Shown in pieces: positions 46,265 through 59,019 of a DNA stretch of 64,000 nt (position 1 is its first letter; each line of letters starts with the position of its first letter). Made by a program: the position numbers and the translations under genes. This DNA is from Acanthosoma haemorrhoidale. Lineage: Eukaryota; Arthropoda; Insecta; Hemiptera; Acanthosomatidae. The stretch covers positions 90,567,474-90,631,473 of the forward strand of contig OV884011.1 in NCBI GenBank assembly GCA_930367205.1, given 5' to 3'. The notes beneath the pieces are model-generated. The model had not been told where the DNA came from, did no database searches, and saw nothing but the letters and a program-made list of their open reading frames with translations.

Positions 46265-46859
46265 AAATAATAATAATAATAAAAAAAAAGTTCCTACATA
46301 AAGCTGGACCATCGCTCCTTTCATTTATTCTTCTGTATTTCTTTTTATTCGCATCTTTGGCTATAAAGTCATTAATATAGAAGTAAAGAATCATTTAAAC
46401 CTCAGCGTTACTGTCTAAGTACAATAACTTGGAATAAATCCAAATTTTCTGTTTTTGTTACTATCTCATATACGTGGAAAACGTAGAATGAACAGATAAA
46501 TACTTTAGGTACGAAAACTGAATAAAATTTTTAGTTTCTCCCCGGTTGAATTACAAATAGTAATTGTCTTTAATTCGAATAAAAAACATTTGCCTTTAAC
46601 AGATACGGGAGAATCGGTGCACGTCTGTTTGTTTTATGTTCACCCCGTAAAAATCATGAAGTTTTTGTGTATATATTATGAATATATTACCACCTTGGAT
46701 TACATGTGCTTCACCACACCCGCATACGTTTCCATATTATAATAATAATAGGCGTCAGTTAGAGGAGGGGGAACTGATTCACGACACGGGAGCTCACTAG
46801 AGGGATTTTTTTATCGGGTTGTTATTTTTTTTAAGATATGCTAAGAATTAGTTACACAG
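46265..46859. other. AT-rich spacer
   Basis: Begins with an (AAT)n microsatellite (46265-46282). Nothing else recognised. Confidence 0.5.
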
Positions 46860-46992
46860 ATGCACTTGAGACATGAAACAAAATCCCAAAGCATTTCAAT
46901 TAGCTGTCAACGGTCTATACTGCTCAATAAAATTCAAGGCATGATTGAAGCAGGTGTTGTAATCCCATTAGAAAAACGAACGTCAAGCACTT
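46860..46992 (+). pseudogene. Possible Ty3/Gypsy-type RT start, small fragment
   Basis: A plus-strand frame reads NKIQGMIEAGVVIPLEKRTS then TFHALICIKV. This resembles the first RT block of Ty3/Gypsy retrotransposons (I..ML.AGVI.PS.S..ASP.V.V.K). The invariant SPW part is not preserved and no other pol block, integrase or LTR was seen nearby. Chance similarity is possible. Confidence 0.3.
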
Positions 46993-47048
46993 TTCACGCA
47001 CTAATATGTATCAAAGTACATAATTATTACATTACATGTAAGCACTGA

Positions 47049-47760
47049 CTAAGTCAGCCAAATAACGGTATGGTTGCTTATAATAAATGTATTAAATTAT
47101 ATGAATTATTAAATAACTGAACAAACATTACTTAATATTATGTTTAAGCAAGTGGTGGAATCAAAAAGTTCCAAATCTTAGTTTCATGTCAAACATCCTT
47201 CTTGGTTCTGTATATGTATCATGATCGTAATTTTAACCAGTCTTCATTCTACAGATTCGGGTTGAATATTTACCTTTGCGTTTGTTTTAGAGAAAACAGA
47301 CCCATGAACCTAGCGAGTAGCATCTGATTGATTACAGTGGTGGGATCAAACCAAACAACAGATGAAAACTGAGAAATTTAAAGGTATTACCATAATATTT
47401 TCCATCCAGGGTAGTTAATAAAACAGTTAATTATCTAACAGGGGTCGTAAAGTTGTAAGACTTAACTTTGGTTTATATGATTGGTCAGATCCATAGTTTA
47501 GCAATCTAATCATAATCCAAGTAAATGACTAGGGTTTGGGGTAATATATTTTTAATAATGTTTTTTTATGTCCGAATGAACTCATACTAATTCTATCTTA
47601 AACCTGTCGCAATGGACATTGTTACCAATGAACAGAAACAACCTCAAAACATACCCCAAGCGTTTGAGAATTGTTTAGATTCCGCCACCATGTTCCTTAA
47701 ACAAGGTAAACAGATATGACAAATAAATAAATTGTTTACACTTGTGCGTTGTTGCTTTAC
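47049..47760. other. AT-rich spacer
   Basis: Nothing recognised. If the exon at 47761-48075 is real, this would be its downstream intron. Confidence 0.4.
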
Positions 47761-48075
47761 TGGTTATAATTATGTCTACATTGAGTAATGTTACTAACAA
47801 GATAGCCAGTGATAGAGACCCAGCTGAGTTGCTGTACATTTGGGTATTGTACCGAAGGTGGTTAAGTGCTCCAATGGACATGAAATGAGCCTGCCTGACA
47901 TCTTGTAGGATGGATGTGAGCAGCAGTTCAATATTCCCCACAATTCCTTCGTAGGCATGCCTTTTCCAAAACAATTCAGCCATCGGATGTGATAAATTAT
48001 AAGTGGATAGACGATAGTGGAAGGTCAAATTTTTCTCAACGAATGTTTGAAGGTTGGAAGGTTTTGATAGGGTGG
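47761..48075 (-). CDS. Candidate internal exon, membrane protein (possibly a chemoreceptor)
   Basis: On the minus strand an acceptor-like sequence (AATCGATAATAATGTTTCAG) ends at 48076. The frame is then open for about 105 codons to a donor-like ACCA/GTAAAG at 47760 and stays open to 47675. It reads LSKPSNLQTFVEKNLTFHYR, then YEGIVGNIELLLTSILQDV and RQAHFMSIGALNHLRYNTQM. A hydrophobic stretch (LSLAILLVTLLNVDIIIT) follows that could span a membrane. The order amphipathic helix, Arg-x-x-His, Leu-Asn, then membrane segment loosely resembles the middle of insect gustatory receptors. Family call is speculative; the case for an exon rests on open length plus flanking splice-like sites. Confidence 0.35.
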
Positions 48076-48542
48076 CTGAAACATTATTATCGATTACAAT
48101 ATATAACGTTATAGTTCAGTCAATTATTGGGGTGCTTACATCGTCCTATACAGTGAGGCCAACAACATATTTTAGGTCGCCCATAAATATAATTTTGGAT
48201 GAATGACTGGAAGTTTTTAGAAAAACAAATGTATGGGAAATAATTAATTTGTTTATTTAAACTTAAATTAGTGGTTATTTAATGGATTTGAATGGTGATA
48301 GCAGGTAACGCTGCATGCTAAAATATTCTTGTACTTAATTACGGAAATTGTTTTGAACTAATAATACGAGTAGGTTAGTAGTAGAGTCCCAGAATTAATA
48401 TCGTTGGAGCCAATATCGAGGGCTCCAAATCCCTTTAATTGTGCGATACACTTGACTTATATTTGTTGTTTTTTAACCTAAGAAATGATGCAGTTACGGG
48501 TTCACACATTTCACGCAAACTTCAATAGTTGCCTAGATGTGC

Positions 48543-48544
<2 letters not shown>
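48076..48544. other. AT-rich spacer
   Basis: Nothing recognised. It would be upstream intron if the preceding exon is real. Confidence 0.4.

Positions 48545-48590
<46 letters not shown>
48545..48590. repeat. (AT)n microsatellite
   Basis: About 23 AT repeats followed by ACACAC. A GC-richer segment (48600-48790) follows with a frame that is open on the minus strand but shows no domain. Confidence 0.98.
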
Positions 48591-48597
<7 letters not shown>

Positions 48598-50569
48598 CAG
48601 GCGGCAGGTGACTAACTGGCGTTAGAGAAAGTGAGCGACGCAGCGATGTCCTTGGTGGATCAACTCCCACATGTGACGTCAGCCCCCGACCTTTAACAGG
48701 TGCCTGTTGCTCCCTGTTCGAGATATCTGTTTCTGTTGCCGCTTCCCATTTAGGCAGTCCTGTATGCCTGCCGTTCCCTCTCGTAGCCATTCGTTTATAC
48801 AATTTTGCATTCACTGAATTAATGAATAATACAACTGTTTGTTACCAAAGGCAAATACTAGAAGTAACATATAACGGTTATCAAATAAACAACGAATAAA
48901 TCTAAAGCACCTTTTGAAGATTTTGAAAACAAATCTAATTAGATTATAAGCACGTGATTTCGATGGGAGGCAAAAAGCATTGTTTTGAATAAAAAAAAAA
49001 GTGACCATAAACAGGAGTAGTGACAAATATAATTTCCTAAATGGGATGAAATACTACACATGGTATCACCACCCAACTCTACCATGCATTGTTACCCTCT
49101 GTTACAACTCATAACTAAGAAAATCGCCTACTTTTTTTATAATGGGCATTTCCTGGTTTATGCTAACCATTTATTTCTTAAAAAATACACCAGAAAAATG
49201 GTGTCCTATGTTTTTTTCGTTCATAGTATGTTAGTTTTAAGTTTATATTGTCTTAATTATTTCAATTTACTGGGTTATGATGAACCATCCATCATATCAC
49301 ATCAGACAGAAAAATATTGTGTTTCGTGAGATATCTTTCAGTTTGCAAAGCTGACATAGATTATTTGTATTCGGTGGATAACAACATCGGGAGCTTCTTT
49401 TTACATAAAGGCAGATTGTCATTTTATCACTGTAAAGAAGTTTGTAAATTACGTTTTTACTTAACTGTGATAGCTTTGCAATGCTATGATTTCTTTTAAA
49501 CAATTCGTCTTTGTTTTTTTTTACCTACCCTGGATAAAAGAGTAAATGCCTTGTTCTGATTTGGGCGTTTTATCTGTCTCGTATTACCACTTTGACCATT
49601 TCCAGAATGTTTGCTGATCCTGGCAGTACCTATAAGTTTTGGGTAGACATCAGAGAAACTTTTACTTAACACTTATATCCTGAGTCATCAAACAGGATAT
49701 CAACTCCATTATGTCCTCTCCGATGGGATTTGTTGCAGAACTTCTGTTTGTTACTATATTTTTATGATTAGGATCATTTTTACAACCCTTAACCTATCGG
49801 AAGAGGTAAGGAACTGTCGCCGGAATCTCTTTATCTTAAATAGCACTTGTAATTATGATGCCTTTGCCAATCTGCGTTGTGAATTAAGACACCATGTTAG
49901 GTACATATAGGTACACAATAACTTAAAACGGACTATATTTATCTGACCACCATGTTAAACAGGTAAAATTGCAGGCTCTGGTTAGTGGATTTAAAAATGA
50001 AAAAAAATGGGGGAGGAAAAAAGACAATTCTGTACTGGCTTAAATAGATTAGCAATGAGATGTTCTAATGAATGAGCAATGAGATGAGTGACTAAGCAAT
50101 GAGATGTTTGGTGGGAGTGATTGGACTTTTAAAATGTATTTCATGCTTGAACGGATTTCTTGTCTTTTTTGTTTCCCCACCCATCTTTGATTATTGATTC
50201 TTCAATTGGGACTGATACATATTTGAAATTTATGTTTCTATAAACTGCTGTAGGAGATTTTATTTATTAAAAGAAATGATAAACACAGTCGGTCAGGGAG
50301 TTATTTGTACTTTTACGTGGCAATTAGTACTTAAAATGGAATCATTTTAAGCGTGTAGAGAAACATGAAAATAAACGGGTACTATTAAATATTTATACTT
50401 TTATTACTGCCTTTAAAAATGACTTGGACAGTAGGGAATTAATTCTTCTCAAATAGGAACGTAAAGGTTAACATAAACTTTCCCCTACCAATGTTACACA
50501 TGTGATAATATTACTTGTGATTATAAAATGGTAGTAGAGGATGAACTAACGAACCGTCGCAGGGAGGAG
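48591..50569. other. Mostly AT-rich stretch, nothing recognised
   Basis: Several frames of 60-90 codons encode hydrophobic, Phe/Tyr/Leu-rich strings as expected from AT-rich DNA. None has splice-site support I can defend. Confidence 0.45.
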
Positions 50570-50779
50570 ACTCAGCAGCGGGCGGAGATTGGGGCAGAGG
50601 TTCCAAATACTTTGATAAATTCTTCTCTTGATGGTCGGCAGTTAGAGTTAATCATGTGATATTTTACCCCGCATTCCGCCCTCCAGCTCCTAGCTCTCTT
50701 CCCACATAGGGATCATAAATTGTGCCTGTAAGTGAGCAACTCTGAAGGACACACTCCTCTGGCCCCGGCACTGTATTTA

Positions 50780-50995
50780 TCATGCCAGCCCATTTACCAG
50801 CAGTTCTGGAACGGTTATAAGCTCTTTTAATATAACTATAATGCGTGTTTCGATTAATCTATGGAGTAGTGTCCATGTATCAGGCTCGCCGGCGGAGTAG
50901 TGAAGAGCTGTCCACCCAGAAACAGAATCAGGTAGACAAAACACTACAAGGGTGATTTGGCCAATCAATCGTTGGTTGATTGAGAATTCCAGCAA
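50780..50995 (-). pseudogene. Ankyrin-repeat-like fragment
   Basis: The minus-strand frame contains DSVSGWTALHYSAGEPDTW then TLLHRLIET, the core of an ankyrin repeat (G-x-T-A-L-H-x-S-A... then L--L). The region is GC-richer than its flanks. A related sequence occurs at about 61990-62065, with the same CTACTCCG(C/T)CG(A/G)CGAGCCT phrase, but the ankyrin frame is lost there. Only one repeat unit is visible, so it may be one exon of a longer gene or part of a repeated cassette. The upstream GC-rich part (50570-50780) encodes a proline-rich frame without a domain. Confidence 0.45.
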
Positions 50996-51184
50996 ATAAA
51001 ACTAACAAAAAATCTAGGATAAGATTGTTCAAATAAAAAATTGTCCAGCATCTGACTAGTTTTATTTGACTGCTTCAATTATTGTTGGAATTTTTTCATT
51101 TTAGTATATTGCTTATTTCGTGCCTTTTTCGTTTAGAGAGTAGAAATGATGCCAACACGGTGTGGTGTTCGAGATGTACTGTCG

Positions 51185-51710
51185 AAGTGGTAGATACCTG
51201 AATTCGATTGTAGGAATAATGTAGGTAAGGTTTACAAATGAAGGGAAGAAAAAGGAATGAGAAGGTAACAAATTATAAATTTGAGCAGAGAGTGCGTGGG
51301 AGGGGAATCGTGTTCATCAGAAGAGGATTTAGTCAAATATCGGTAAGGATTAGGTGAGATCAAGGGATACATTGGTTAGAAGATGAAGTATGGCCATCGT
51401 TCTAATTGGGGATGTCGCAAACATAATGGTTGTTTGTTAATAAGTTGGAGAGTGGAGTTTGAGACATAATACCTCCTCGTTTGGTAACTTAAACACATAT
51501 GATCCCGGTACACTGCTTCAGGTTAAACATGGTTATTTTTCTAAAATATGCAGTGGTATTTAGGCGTAGCAAAAGGATATGGTCCACTTCTTGAATTAGG
51601 TACTGGATGAACTAATAAATTATGGATGACTAGCTCAATAAATATTATACTGTGCACCAATACACCAAATTTTATCTCCCAATTCATTGACTATACAGAA
51701 ATACTGTTTT
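51185..51710 (-). repeat. Degenerate cassette, copy 1
   Basis: Strings such as TTTAGTCAAATATCGGTAAG, GAGATCAAGGGATACATTG and CACAAACATAATGG-like CGCAAACATAATGGTTG recur in the same order and orientation at 60.78-61.1 kb and, more weakly, at 59.69-59.99 kb. No intact frame. The strand is uncertain, given as that of the neighbouring ankyrin fragment. Confidence 0.65.
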
Positions 51711-52837
51711 GTTCTTGAATTCCACACGATGGTGCACGATCCAATAAATTCCGTTCTTCCGCTGTTTAAATGTAATGGGATCGACAAGTTTTATTTAAAC
51801 TTTTGAATCATTGCATGCAATTGGCAATGCATTGTTATTATTAGCCTTCGACATTTAATTTTCCTTTAAAGGGCGATTTATAATTTTTTTTTCTTGATTT
51901 ATTTTATACTTAGCAATTTAATTCTTTTAATTGGGAAAAAAAATCCTACATATATAACAGAGGCATTACTGATTGTAAGTGATCTGTGTTTTTCTCGAAA
52001 CTATTTTATACTGACGCCATTAATTGAAGCCTTGAAGTAGTAATGACAAGAAAGTTGAATAAGGGGACAGTCATCAATCAGTATAATAATAAAATAAAAA
52101 TATATATGCAAGCCCATACAGCGATCCTTCTTTAGCAGGAGAAATCTCCTTGCAGCTGAATCGTTAAGATTCTATCTGCTATGGAGAAGACTCTCCATTG
52201 AAGGCCGACTAAGAGGACCTTCAAAGGATGGTAGCTCCAACTAAGGATATATCATTTCCATTCCTTACAGGAAGGCGTTGTAGAGAATCGCAAACCAAGA
52301 TGAATCCCTACTGCTTCCCGTATTTACATCAGCACTGGCTCATTAATCGTTTATAAGGCAAATTCTTTGATTGAGCAGCTGATTTTCTCTTTGCATTTCA
52401 ACTGTATTTTCTCTATGGCGTTAGGACATAAAGGCTGTAATGGAGCATTTATCTTTATTCCGCTCCAATCAATACGTTGGTCTTATTGGCATTTGAGTTT
52501 ATGCGTGTCATTTACACGAAGATCTTCATGAATAGGATACTTGTTTGTAGCACAACGTTACAGTAAGTGATGGTGCTACACGTCAATATATTTAGCTCGA
52601 GACGCAATAATACTCTCTCATCTTTGTATGATATTTTCACTCTTTCTATTTTTTTTTTCTTTCTCCTCGTTCATCAGAAGTTATGTTATAATAAAAACTG
52701 AAATATCTACAGATCAAATCAGATTATTTAAAACTAGATTGGTCTACTATGAATTTCGCTTTAGTTATTTTTAATCTCCGGTAGTGGTTCATAATGGGTT
52801 TCAATTCTTCGTACTCGTTCAATCGTCCGAAATATAA
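51711..52837. other. AT-rich stretch, nothing recognised
   Basis: Segment 52120-52330 is GC-neutral and lacks long frames. No shared repeat noticed. Confidence 0.5.
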
Positions 52838-53080
52838 AATAAAAATAGTGAAGCACACAATGTGTTAGAGATACCTATGGTTGCTGTTTTTATACGCCTG
52901 AATCATGTAGAGTTCTTTAATTCGCTGAACGAACTGACAGACCTCATGTTAAACAACATGACTCCTGCTTTACCCGCCCTCCATCGATTGAAGCTAGAGG
53001 TCGTTGAGGCTTGCCTATTATTGCATGTCACCTCCTTAAAATCAGTATTACAAATACAAGAGTTATTCCAAACCTGAATA
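52838..53080 (+). CDS. Candidate exon, product uncertain
   Basis: The plus-strand frame is open from 52838 to a stop at about 53077 and reads VAVFIRLNHVEFFNSLNELT, then ALPALHRLKLEVVEACLLL and VLQIQELFQT. The Leu-x-Arg-Leu-x-Leu, Glu-Ala, Leu spacing and amphipathic character loosely recall the helix before a membrane segment in insect gustatory receptors. There is no start codon context and only a weak acceptor (TGTGTTAG at 52861-52868), so it may be chance. Confidence 0.22.
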
Positions 53081-53210
53081 TGTAACTTCTAGAGGGTCTG
53101 TATTCGGCTTCTAATTCCATTAACTATGAATACATGTTTTAGCGTGTACTGTTTATCACCTGATTGTAAATCGTTTCAAAATAAATGCTGACCCAAAGAG
53201 GCTTGCTCAT

Positions 53211-53278
53211 TTATTCATTATGTAGCGTCAATTGATATAGTTTTTTTATTTAATAATACTATAGAAATTTTATAAATG
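53211..53278 (+). repeat. Local direct repeat, copy 1 (period about 330 bp)
   Basis: TTATTCATTATGTAGCGTCA and the following TTTAATAATAC(T/A)ATAGAAA stretch recur at 53541-53609 with few changes. Confidence 0.93.
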
Positions 53279-53302
53279 TCTTTTACTATATTTATTTCGC
53301 AG

Positions 53303-53389
53303 GTTCCTACCGTTTTTCATCTCGATGAGTCCAAGATCTACTGGTTTAGCTGCATATACGGGCATACTGACAAAATGGTAGCTAAATAA
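53303..53389 (+). CDS. Candidate terminal exon of 28 codons
   Basis: An acceptor-like tract (TTTACTATATTTATTTCGCAG) ends at 53302. The frame then reads VPTVFHLDESKIYWFSCIYG and HTDKMVAK before TAA at 53387-53389. Composition is protein-like with no AT bias. It lies between the two 68-bp direct repeats. No family recognised. If real, it would be the last exon of a plus-strand gene. Confidence 0.25.
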   Translation, partial: VPTVFHLDESKIYWFSCIYGHTDKMVAK

Positions 53390-53540
53390 ATTTAGCAACG
53401 GTTTCACTGATTGATAAACTGAAAAATTGAAGGTTGATATCATCCTATAAATAGTTTCAACATGTACTTATTTGAATAAGAAGCTGAAGTTGTATGAATC
53501 TTCCTTGCAATTAGGAAAATGTACCCTTCGTTTCATGTGA

Positions 53541-53609
53541 TTATTCATTATGTAGCGTCAATTTATATAGTTTTTTTTATTTAATAATACAATAGAAATT
53601 TTATAAATA
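53541..53609 (+). repeat. Local direct repeat, copy 2
   Basis: Second copy of the 53211-53278 segment. Similarity ends near 53609, so the exon-like sequence following copy 1 is not duplicated. Confidence 0.93.
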
Positions 53610-56600
53610 TCTAATTATAATAGGTAATCAGTTCCTCACTCACTTTTTTTCCACTCAATTCCACTTCACAATATTAGTAACTAGGCTGTAGAAGTAATTT
53701 AAATTGATTCATTAATATACAATGAAAAATATGCAAAGGTTTTTGTATAGCCATCCAGTTAAACTCTCATGTTCTCAAAATGTTAGACTAATTCTGGAAA
53801 ATTATTTTTAGCACCTGTAACCAATGAAATCTCTGACTGTAAATATTCGGTACCATATTACTATAAAGAGAAATCATCACTAATTTACCTCTCTATAGTT
53901 TCCGAATCTGACGTAACAATATGAAACATCACTTGTTTACCTGCCACGTTTCGTTTCAAAAATTATATCTTGTGTTAATGAGTGCTTAGGGTAGTTTTGA
54001 AATTTCTGGAAACGCACTTTCGCAAAAAAAAAAGCCAACAGTATAACTAAGCAAACTTGTTTAGCAGGCCTATCTTAAAACTGACGTTTTTTATCTTTGC
54101 GTTACCTACTTGGTAAAGTATTATACATTTTTTTTTTTACCTTTTCCTAATAAATAATTAACTACTTAAAAAACTGCTCATACAACTAATAGACGAATCA
54201 CAAAATGTGCTGGTATTAATGCTATCCAACTTTCTGACAGTTAATACCGTTTATGTAATTAATGCTAACCATTGTAAAACTGTGCGGATAACAAATGCTA
54301 CAACAGCCTAATGATTACGTCTGCAATGGGTTTGTTCATAACTATCTACATTACTTGTTAATAATAAGTACTATATTTACTATTAATTAATTGTGTCAGT
54401 TTTAGAACTTGGGATTTAAGGTGTGAAGGAACTACAGTGTGCAGGAAGTCGTAATGTTTGATTTATATACTATCCGTTTCCTGGAATAAGCATTAAATGA
54501 TAAATAATATTTTTTATACAAAGACGTTATTATGTTTTAATTTTTATGATTTAAAATTATTTTGACTATATTTGGATTGAAATTGCAGTTGAATACATTT
54601 TTTTAAATTAATGAGATGATTGTGAAATTGCACTTGCTATGCCAGGAGCTTTAAAAGTAAAAACTTATTTTATCTTTCTAGTATTAATAATTATATAGTG
54701 CTTAGTCAATGGAATATGTTCACTTGATTTGATTTGACGAAAATTAAATGAAATTATTACCTTCTAATATATACCTTATTAACTGTATAGATCATGGGTG
54801 TCCAGGAGAAGATGTTTCATGAATTTATAGAATTGAATATAATGCAACAACTCTTTTGACTCGTGCAGAAAATTAAACAATAAGCAATTGTTTGTACTGT
54901 AAAATACTTGTAGTAGTAAATAAACCAATAGGTTAACCTTTCTATTTCCTGCATGACCTAAAATCATGAACTATTTTAACAAAACATGTTAAAATTCATA
55001 AAAATAGCTTATTTTGACAAAGTACCCTTTTTACAAAAAGATCAGATCAAAATAGTACTGAAAGCAGCGCTTTATATCGCACGAAAATTGAATAAGTTAA
55101 CTTTAAGACTAATAGTGTGAACCTAAATAAAAAAGTAAATTAGACAAATTTAAAGTTTATCTTCACACCCTGATATTTATAGTGGTTTTTAATAAACAAA
55201 TTTGAAAAAAAAAATGCTGGACGCTTTTGATGAAATGTATTATGGTACATCTAATATACATGCATAACTTTTAATATTTCCTTCTAATTTATATATCCAC
55301 TCCTAAAATAGTCATGGTTGATATCTCATAAAATATGCCAATTATGTTTCCTACTTTGAACGATCCAAATAAGATTTTGTATTCCTCAGGTTTATAGATT
55401 ATTTTTGTTTAAAGAAACTAAAGAGATATGAATTATTTGTGCCATATTGATTTACTTTCTTAAAATTTAAATTCATTTAACAGAAAGTTTCCCAATTCGT
55501 CATCGTGTTGTAAATTCGTTATAATAATAATTGTTACAACCGGATGCATAAAACAAATCTTTCACAAGAAGTTTTTACAATCTCCAAAATATTACATTTT
55601 TACATACAATTTATCTACGTTTCGCCTATTCAGGCATCCTATGGAGTATGTATGACATGAATTTGTTCTACACTAATCATTTTCATTATTCTAACGTTTT
55701 ACGGATACGTCCGCTTCCATATGTATAGAATTGTTTTACCATACAACCACTACCACTATTTGATAGCGGAAGGAAATGTCTTTTCTAAACTTAAACAAAA
55801 ATTATTGTGAGTGTACGAATTCGTTAGATGTCATAAATCGGTACATGTGAGTGATAAGTGTTGTAAAATTGTATCCTCCTAAGGATTCCTGAATAAGCGA
55901 AAAATACATAAATTGTGTTTTGGCAATGCAGGAGTGTTAACTCGTACTTTTATAAAAATTTTAAATTGAGAAAAAAGCTTTTTATTGTTTTCCAATCTTA
56001 TTATTGTATTATGTTTCTTGTACTCCTAAATATGTAATTTCTTGCATCTTGTTCTCTATCTCAGTCCTAGTGATGCCTGAATATGTGAGTTTTTGACCGA
56101 AAATGGTATATAAGATGGAATAAAAAAGATACGTTGTAAGAAACTAAAAGCTTTTTTTCCTAGCATATATCAATACCTACGAACATGTGTCTCTGTTTGA
56201 GTACTACTAAACCGTATAATGTTAATCTAATCTTTGTGTTGGTTCCCTCAGTGAGACTTTATATAGTTAATCTTGTAAAATTGTCTGATGAGCTTCCTAC
56301 GTTCCACTATTAATATTTCTTGGGCACATAGTTCTTCAGCTGAGCTATCGAGGATTTCTTAGCTAGACGATCTACCCGCAGAATACATTGCCATTTGCCC
56401 TGAGAACCGTTGCTCCCCGCTTGCCCTTTAAGAAAGCCGGGTTATCACTTAATCATTCCCGGCGCGGGTGAGTACCCGCGATATGTAGGTAACAGCCAAG
56501 ATATATGTACCCGGCTTTGGGGATTGTAATTAACAACTGTGTAAAGCAGTTAAAGTCTGCTAGGAGCTGAGAGTCGACCGCTATTTCTGTCAAATGGATA

Positions 56601-57639
56601 AGATTTAGAGCTTCATCCATCTGTGCGGTGTCAGGGGAGAGGCTTTAAGGAGGGAGGGAGTAAGTCTTTTAAACAACAATTAAATCTAAAATTAAATTTT
56701 TTGTTAGCGTGTACGTGCAATAGATAGGTAATGGTTATTACCTATATTACCTATGGTTATTAGGTAATGGGAGTTCAATTGAATATTACATCAATTCAGC
56801 TTTTTGTAATCCCAGCGTATGTTATATGAGGTACTTGACCGCTAGAGGTAGAAACCGCGCTTATTTAATATCAGCTATTATTTTAGATCTAAAAAAGGCA
56901 TACAAAATATGCAGCAAGACATTTAGTAAAGAAGCTCTTGTTAGTAGAAGAAAACGTTGGCAAAAAAAAACAGTATATTAATTATTTTGGAGCGCTTAAA
57001 AGGATGATAAAACAAATATTGAGGCAGTGGTAACATGCCATAACCAGCAAAGACTTTAACTAACCAGGGTAATTGATACAACTGATAAAACACATGGAAA
57101 TGTTGCTCATGCTCTATTATTCGTTCTGAAAAATGAGCGTAAAAAGGCAGACAAATGTGTATTCTTAGTAATACCTATTTCCCCCTTTGATTGGATTGAT
57201 ACATCCACCAAACAATACAAATCCAGGATAAGGTACTTACATTATATAAATTTAACGAACATTAATCTTAAAAAAATATTGTCCTCTACGCTGAGGTCTT
57301 TTTCTGCTCCGCTTCACAGGATCACCAAAAGCTACCTATCAAATTTATTTCTGTTTCATCCAACTCTTTGATTTAATTATTTTATATAAATTTTCGTTCA
57401 ATTGGATAAAATAACAAATAAATGGAGGAAGACACGGCTCAAAGTCCAGCGGCTGAACAAAAAAAAAAAAAAAAAAACTTGGACGCACGAAATTTAATAA
57501 TAACTCCTGTTGGTAAAACATTAGAGTCGAGCCAAAAATATCAATATTATAAAATCCAAACACCAGGAAGTTTTGTACCACATTAATAACTGGTCAAACT
57601 CTGAATTAAACTTCTCTTTTGAAAAAAATGTAGTGCATT
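53610..57639. other. Long AT-rich stretch without recognised genes
   Basis: A GC-richer patch at 56330-56670 holds an imperfect inverted pair (AAAGCCGGGT at about 56432 and ACCCGGCTTT at about 56510) and GGCGCGGGTGAGTACCCGCG, itself partly self-complementary. An A-run of 19 lies at 57460-57478. No proteins recognised. Confidence 0.45.
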
Positions 57640-58560
57640 TAAGTGTAACAAGCATTTAGCAGGTCTAAACTTGATTACGGAACCATCGTATACGTTTCTG
57701 TGTTAGATGCCTTCAATCACGCAGGAATGCCTATTTTAACTGGTGCATTCTGAACATGCCCTACGCTGATTCAATGCTCTGAATTAGAGCTTCCCCTTAC
57801 TATTAAAAAGACAGAAACTAGCCATCAACTATTTAGTTGAACTATAAATCCATTTGAACCCACCCTACCTATAAACATATCTATGTCACAAAATTCTTAA
57901 CCAAATTTATTTGGTAACCCCGACTCGACATTGCCACCAGCAGAAAGAGTCTCATTTGCAGTTGGCGAGGTTAAGAAGAACCTCGTAAATATACCAGATG
58001 CTTATATTCCCCTTTGCAAATAGGAAACTACTCTTAAATCTATCATTTCCAGAAAAAGTACCTTCCTCTGATCTCTCCATGGCTTCGTCGGTGGATAGCC
58101 TAGTGATTGTGCCATACTCTCTTAGGGCTAAGGGTCTGAATTCTATGAACTCTGACCACAACTTCGTTTAGTATACTCAGGAATATGTTATGATGTTAGC
58201 GTAAATAAACAAGACCGTATATTTCATATGGGCTCCTGAGCATGTAGGCATTACAGGAAATGTAATGTCTGATAGAGTGGTTGGAAAAGCATTAATTCTC
58301 CGAGGACGAAATACAGTTTTCCCTCATCCGTCAAAACTTGCACGGCCCCAACTGGTAAGTTGAAGTGCATCAAGAGAGAGGTGCCGTACCAGCCGCCGAG
58401 TAATAGTAATGCTTACCTAGAATAGAACATTGTTGACTCACTCATGGTTATTGGGCCTCATCTCCGAGAAGCACCTCCAAAATGTAACAGGAATTTAACC
58501 ATCCTTAATAAGGGTCTTTCATTAAGCCCTTCATATCTTTAAATTTAAATAAAACAAAGC
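57640..58560 (+). pseudogene. I-like LINE, RT C-terminus and RNase H, degraded
   Basis: Plus-strand blocks appear in order. RSKLDYGTIVYVSVLDAF (about 57660-57720) is the Y(S)KLDYG region after the RT. NHAGMPILTGAF and SELELPLTIKK follow, matching the GAFRTSP and E..LPL..RR positions. Near 58220-58290, YFIWAPEHVGITGNVMSDR is the FxWxPxHxGIxGNExAD motif of RNase H, with Asn for the usual Glu region changed. Near 58440-58500 is DSLMVIGPHLREAPPKCNR, a late C-terminal block. Several frame breaks. RNase H after the RT fits I-type and some Jockey-group LINEs. Old and dead. Confidence 0.75.
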
Positions 58561-59019
58561 GTGTGTGAGATATCATCGAATTTTTATTCGTTTAAAAGGC
58601 CTGTCGATGCCATTATGTATAAAATATTCAATTATTTCAAACAGACCTAGCTTCAGAATAATGTTTACAAATAGGATCAGAAAAATCTATAATATAGAAA
58701 AAAATATTCTAGATATAGAAAAAAAATATGGGAGCACAACTTAAAAATAGTGCCTGGTGTGGGTGCTAGAATCTCAGTGACTGGAGCCAAGAGGGCATCA
58801 CTGGTCTAACAGACCGTATTAGCTCCGAGATGCTGAAAGGAATTTGACGTCTTCCTGTGTATGAAATGTAAATATTACTGAAATTTTCTAATGTGTCTAA
58901 GTTAGTTGTTTTACGTTATTTAAAATCATATATCATATAATCCTATAAAATCATCGCATTGACATGTGGGACGTGGGTTTGGTTGGTTCTTAGGTTCTGT
59001 TCATGTCCTAGTCCTCTCT
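58561..59019. other. Spacer, nothing recognised
   Basis: Segment 58740-58840 is GC-neutral. No gene seen. Confidence 0.45.

Noticed and set aside
48533..48814. 93-codon minus-strand frame
   Set aside because: A third of it is the translated AT/AC microsatellite. The GC-richer part shows no known domain.
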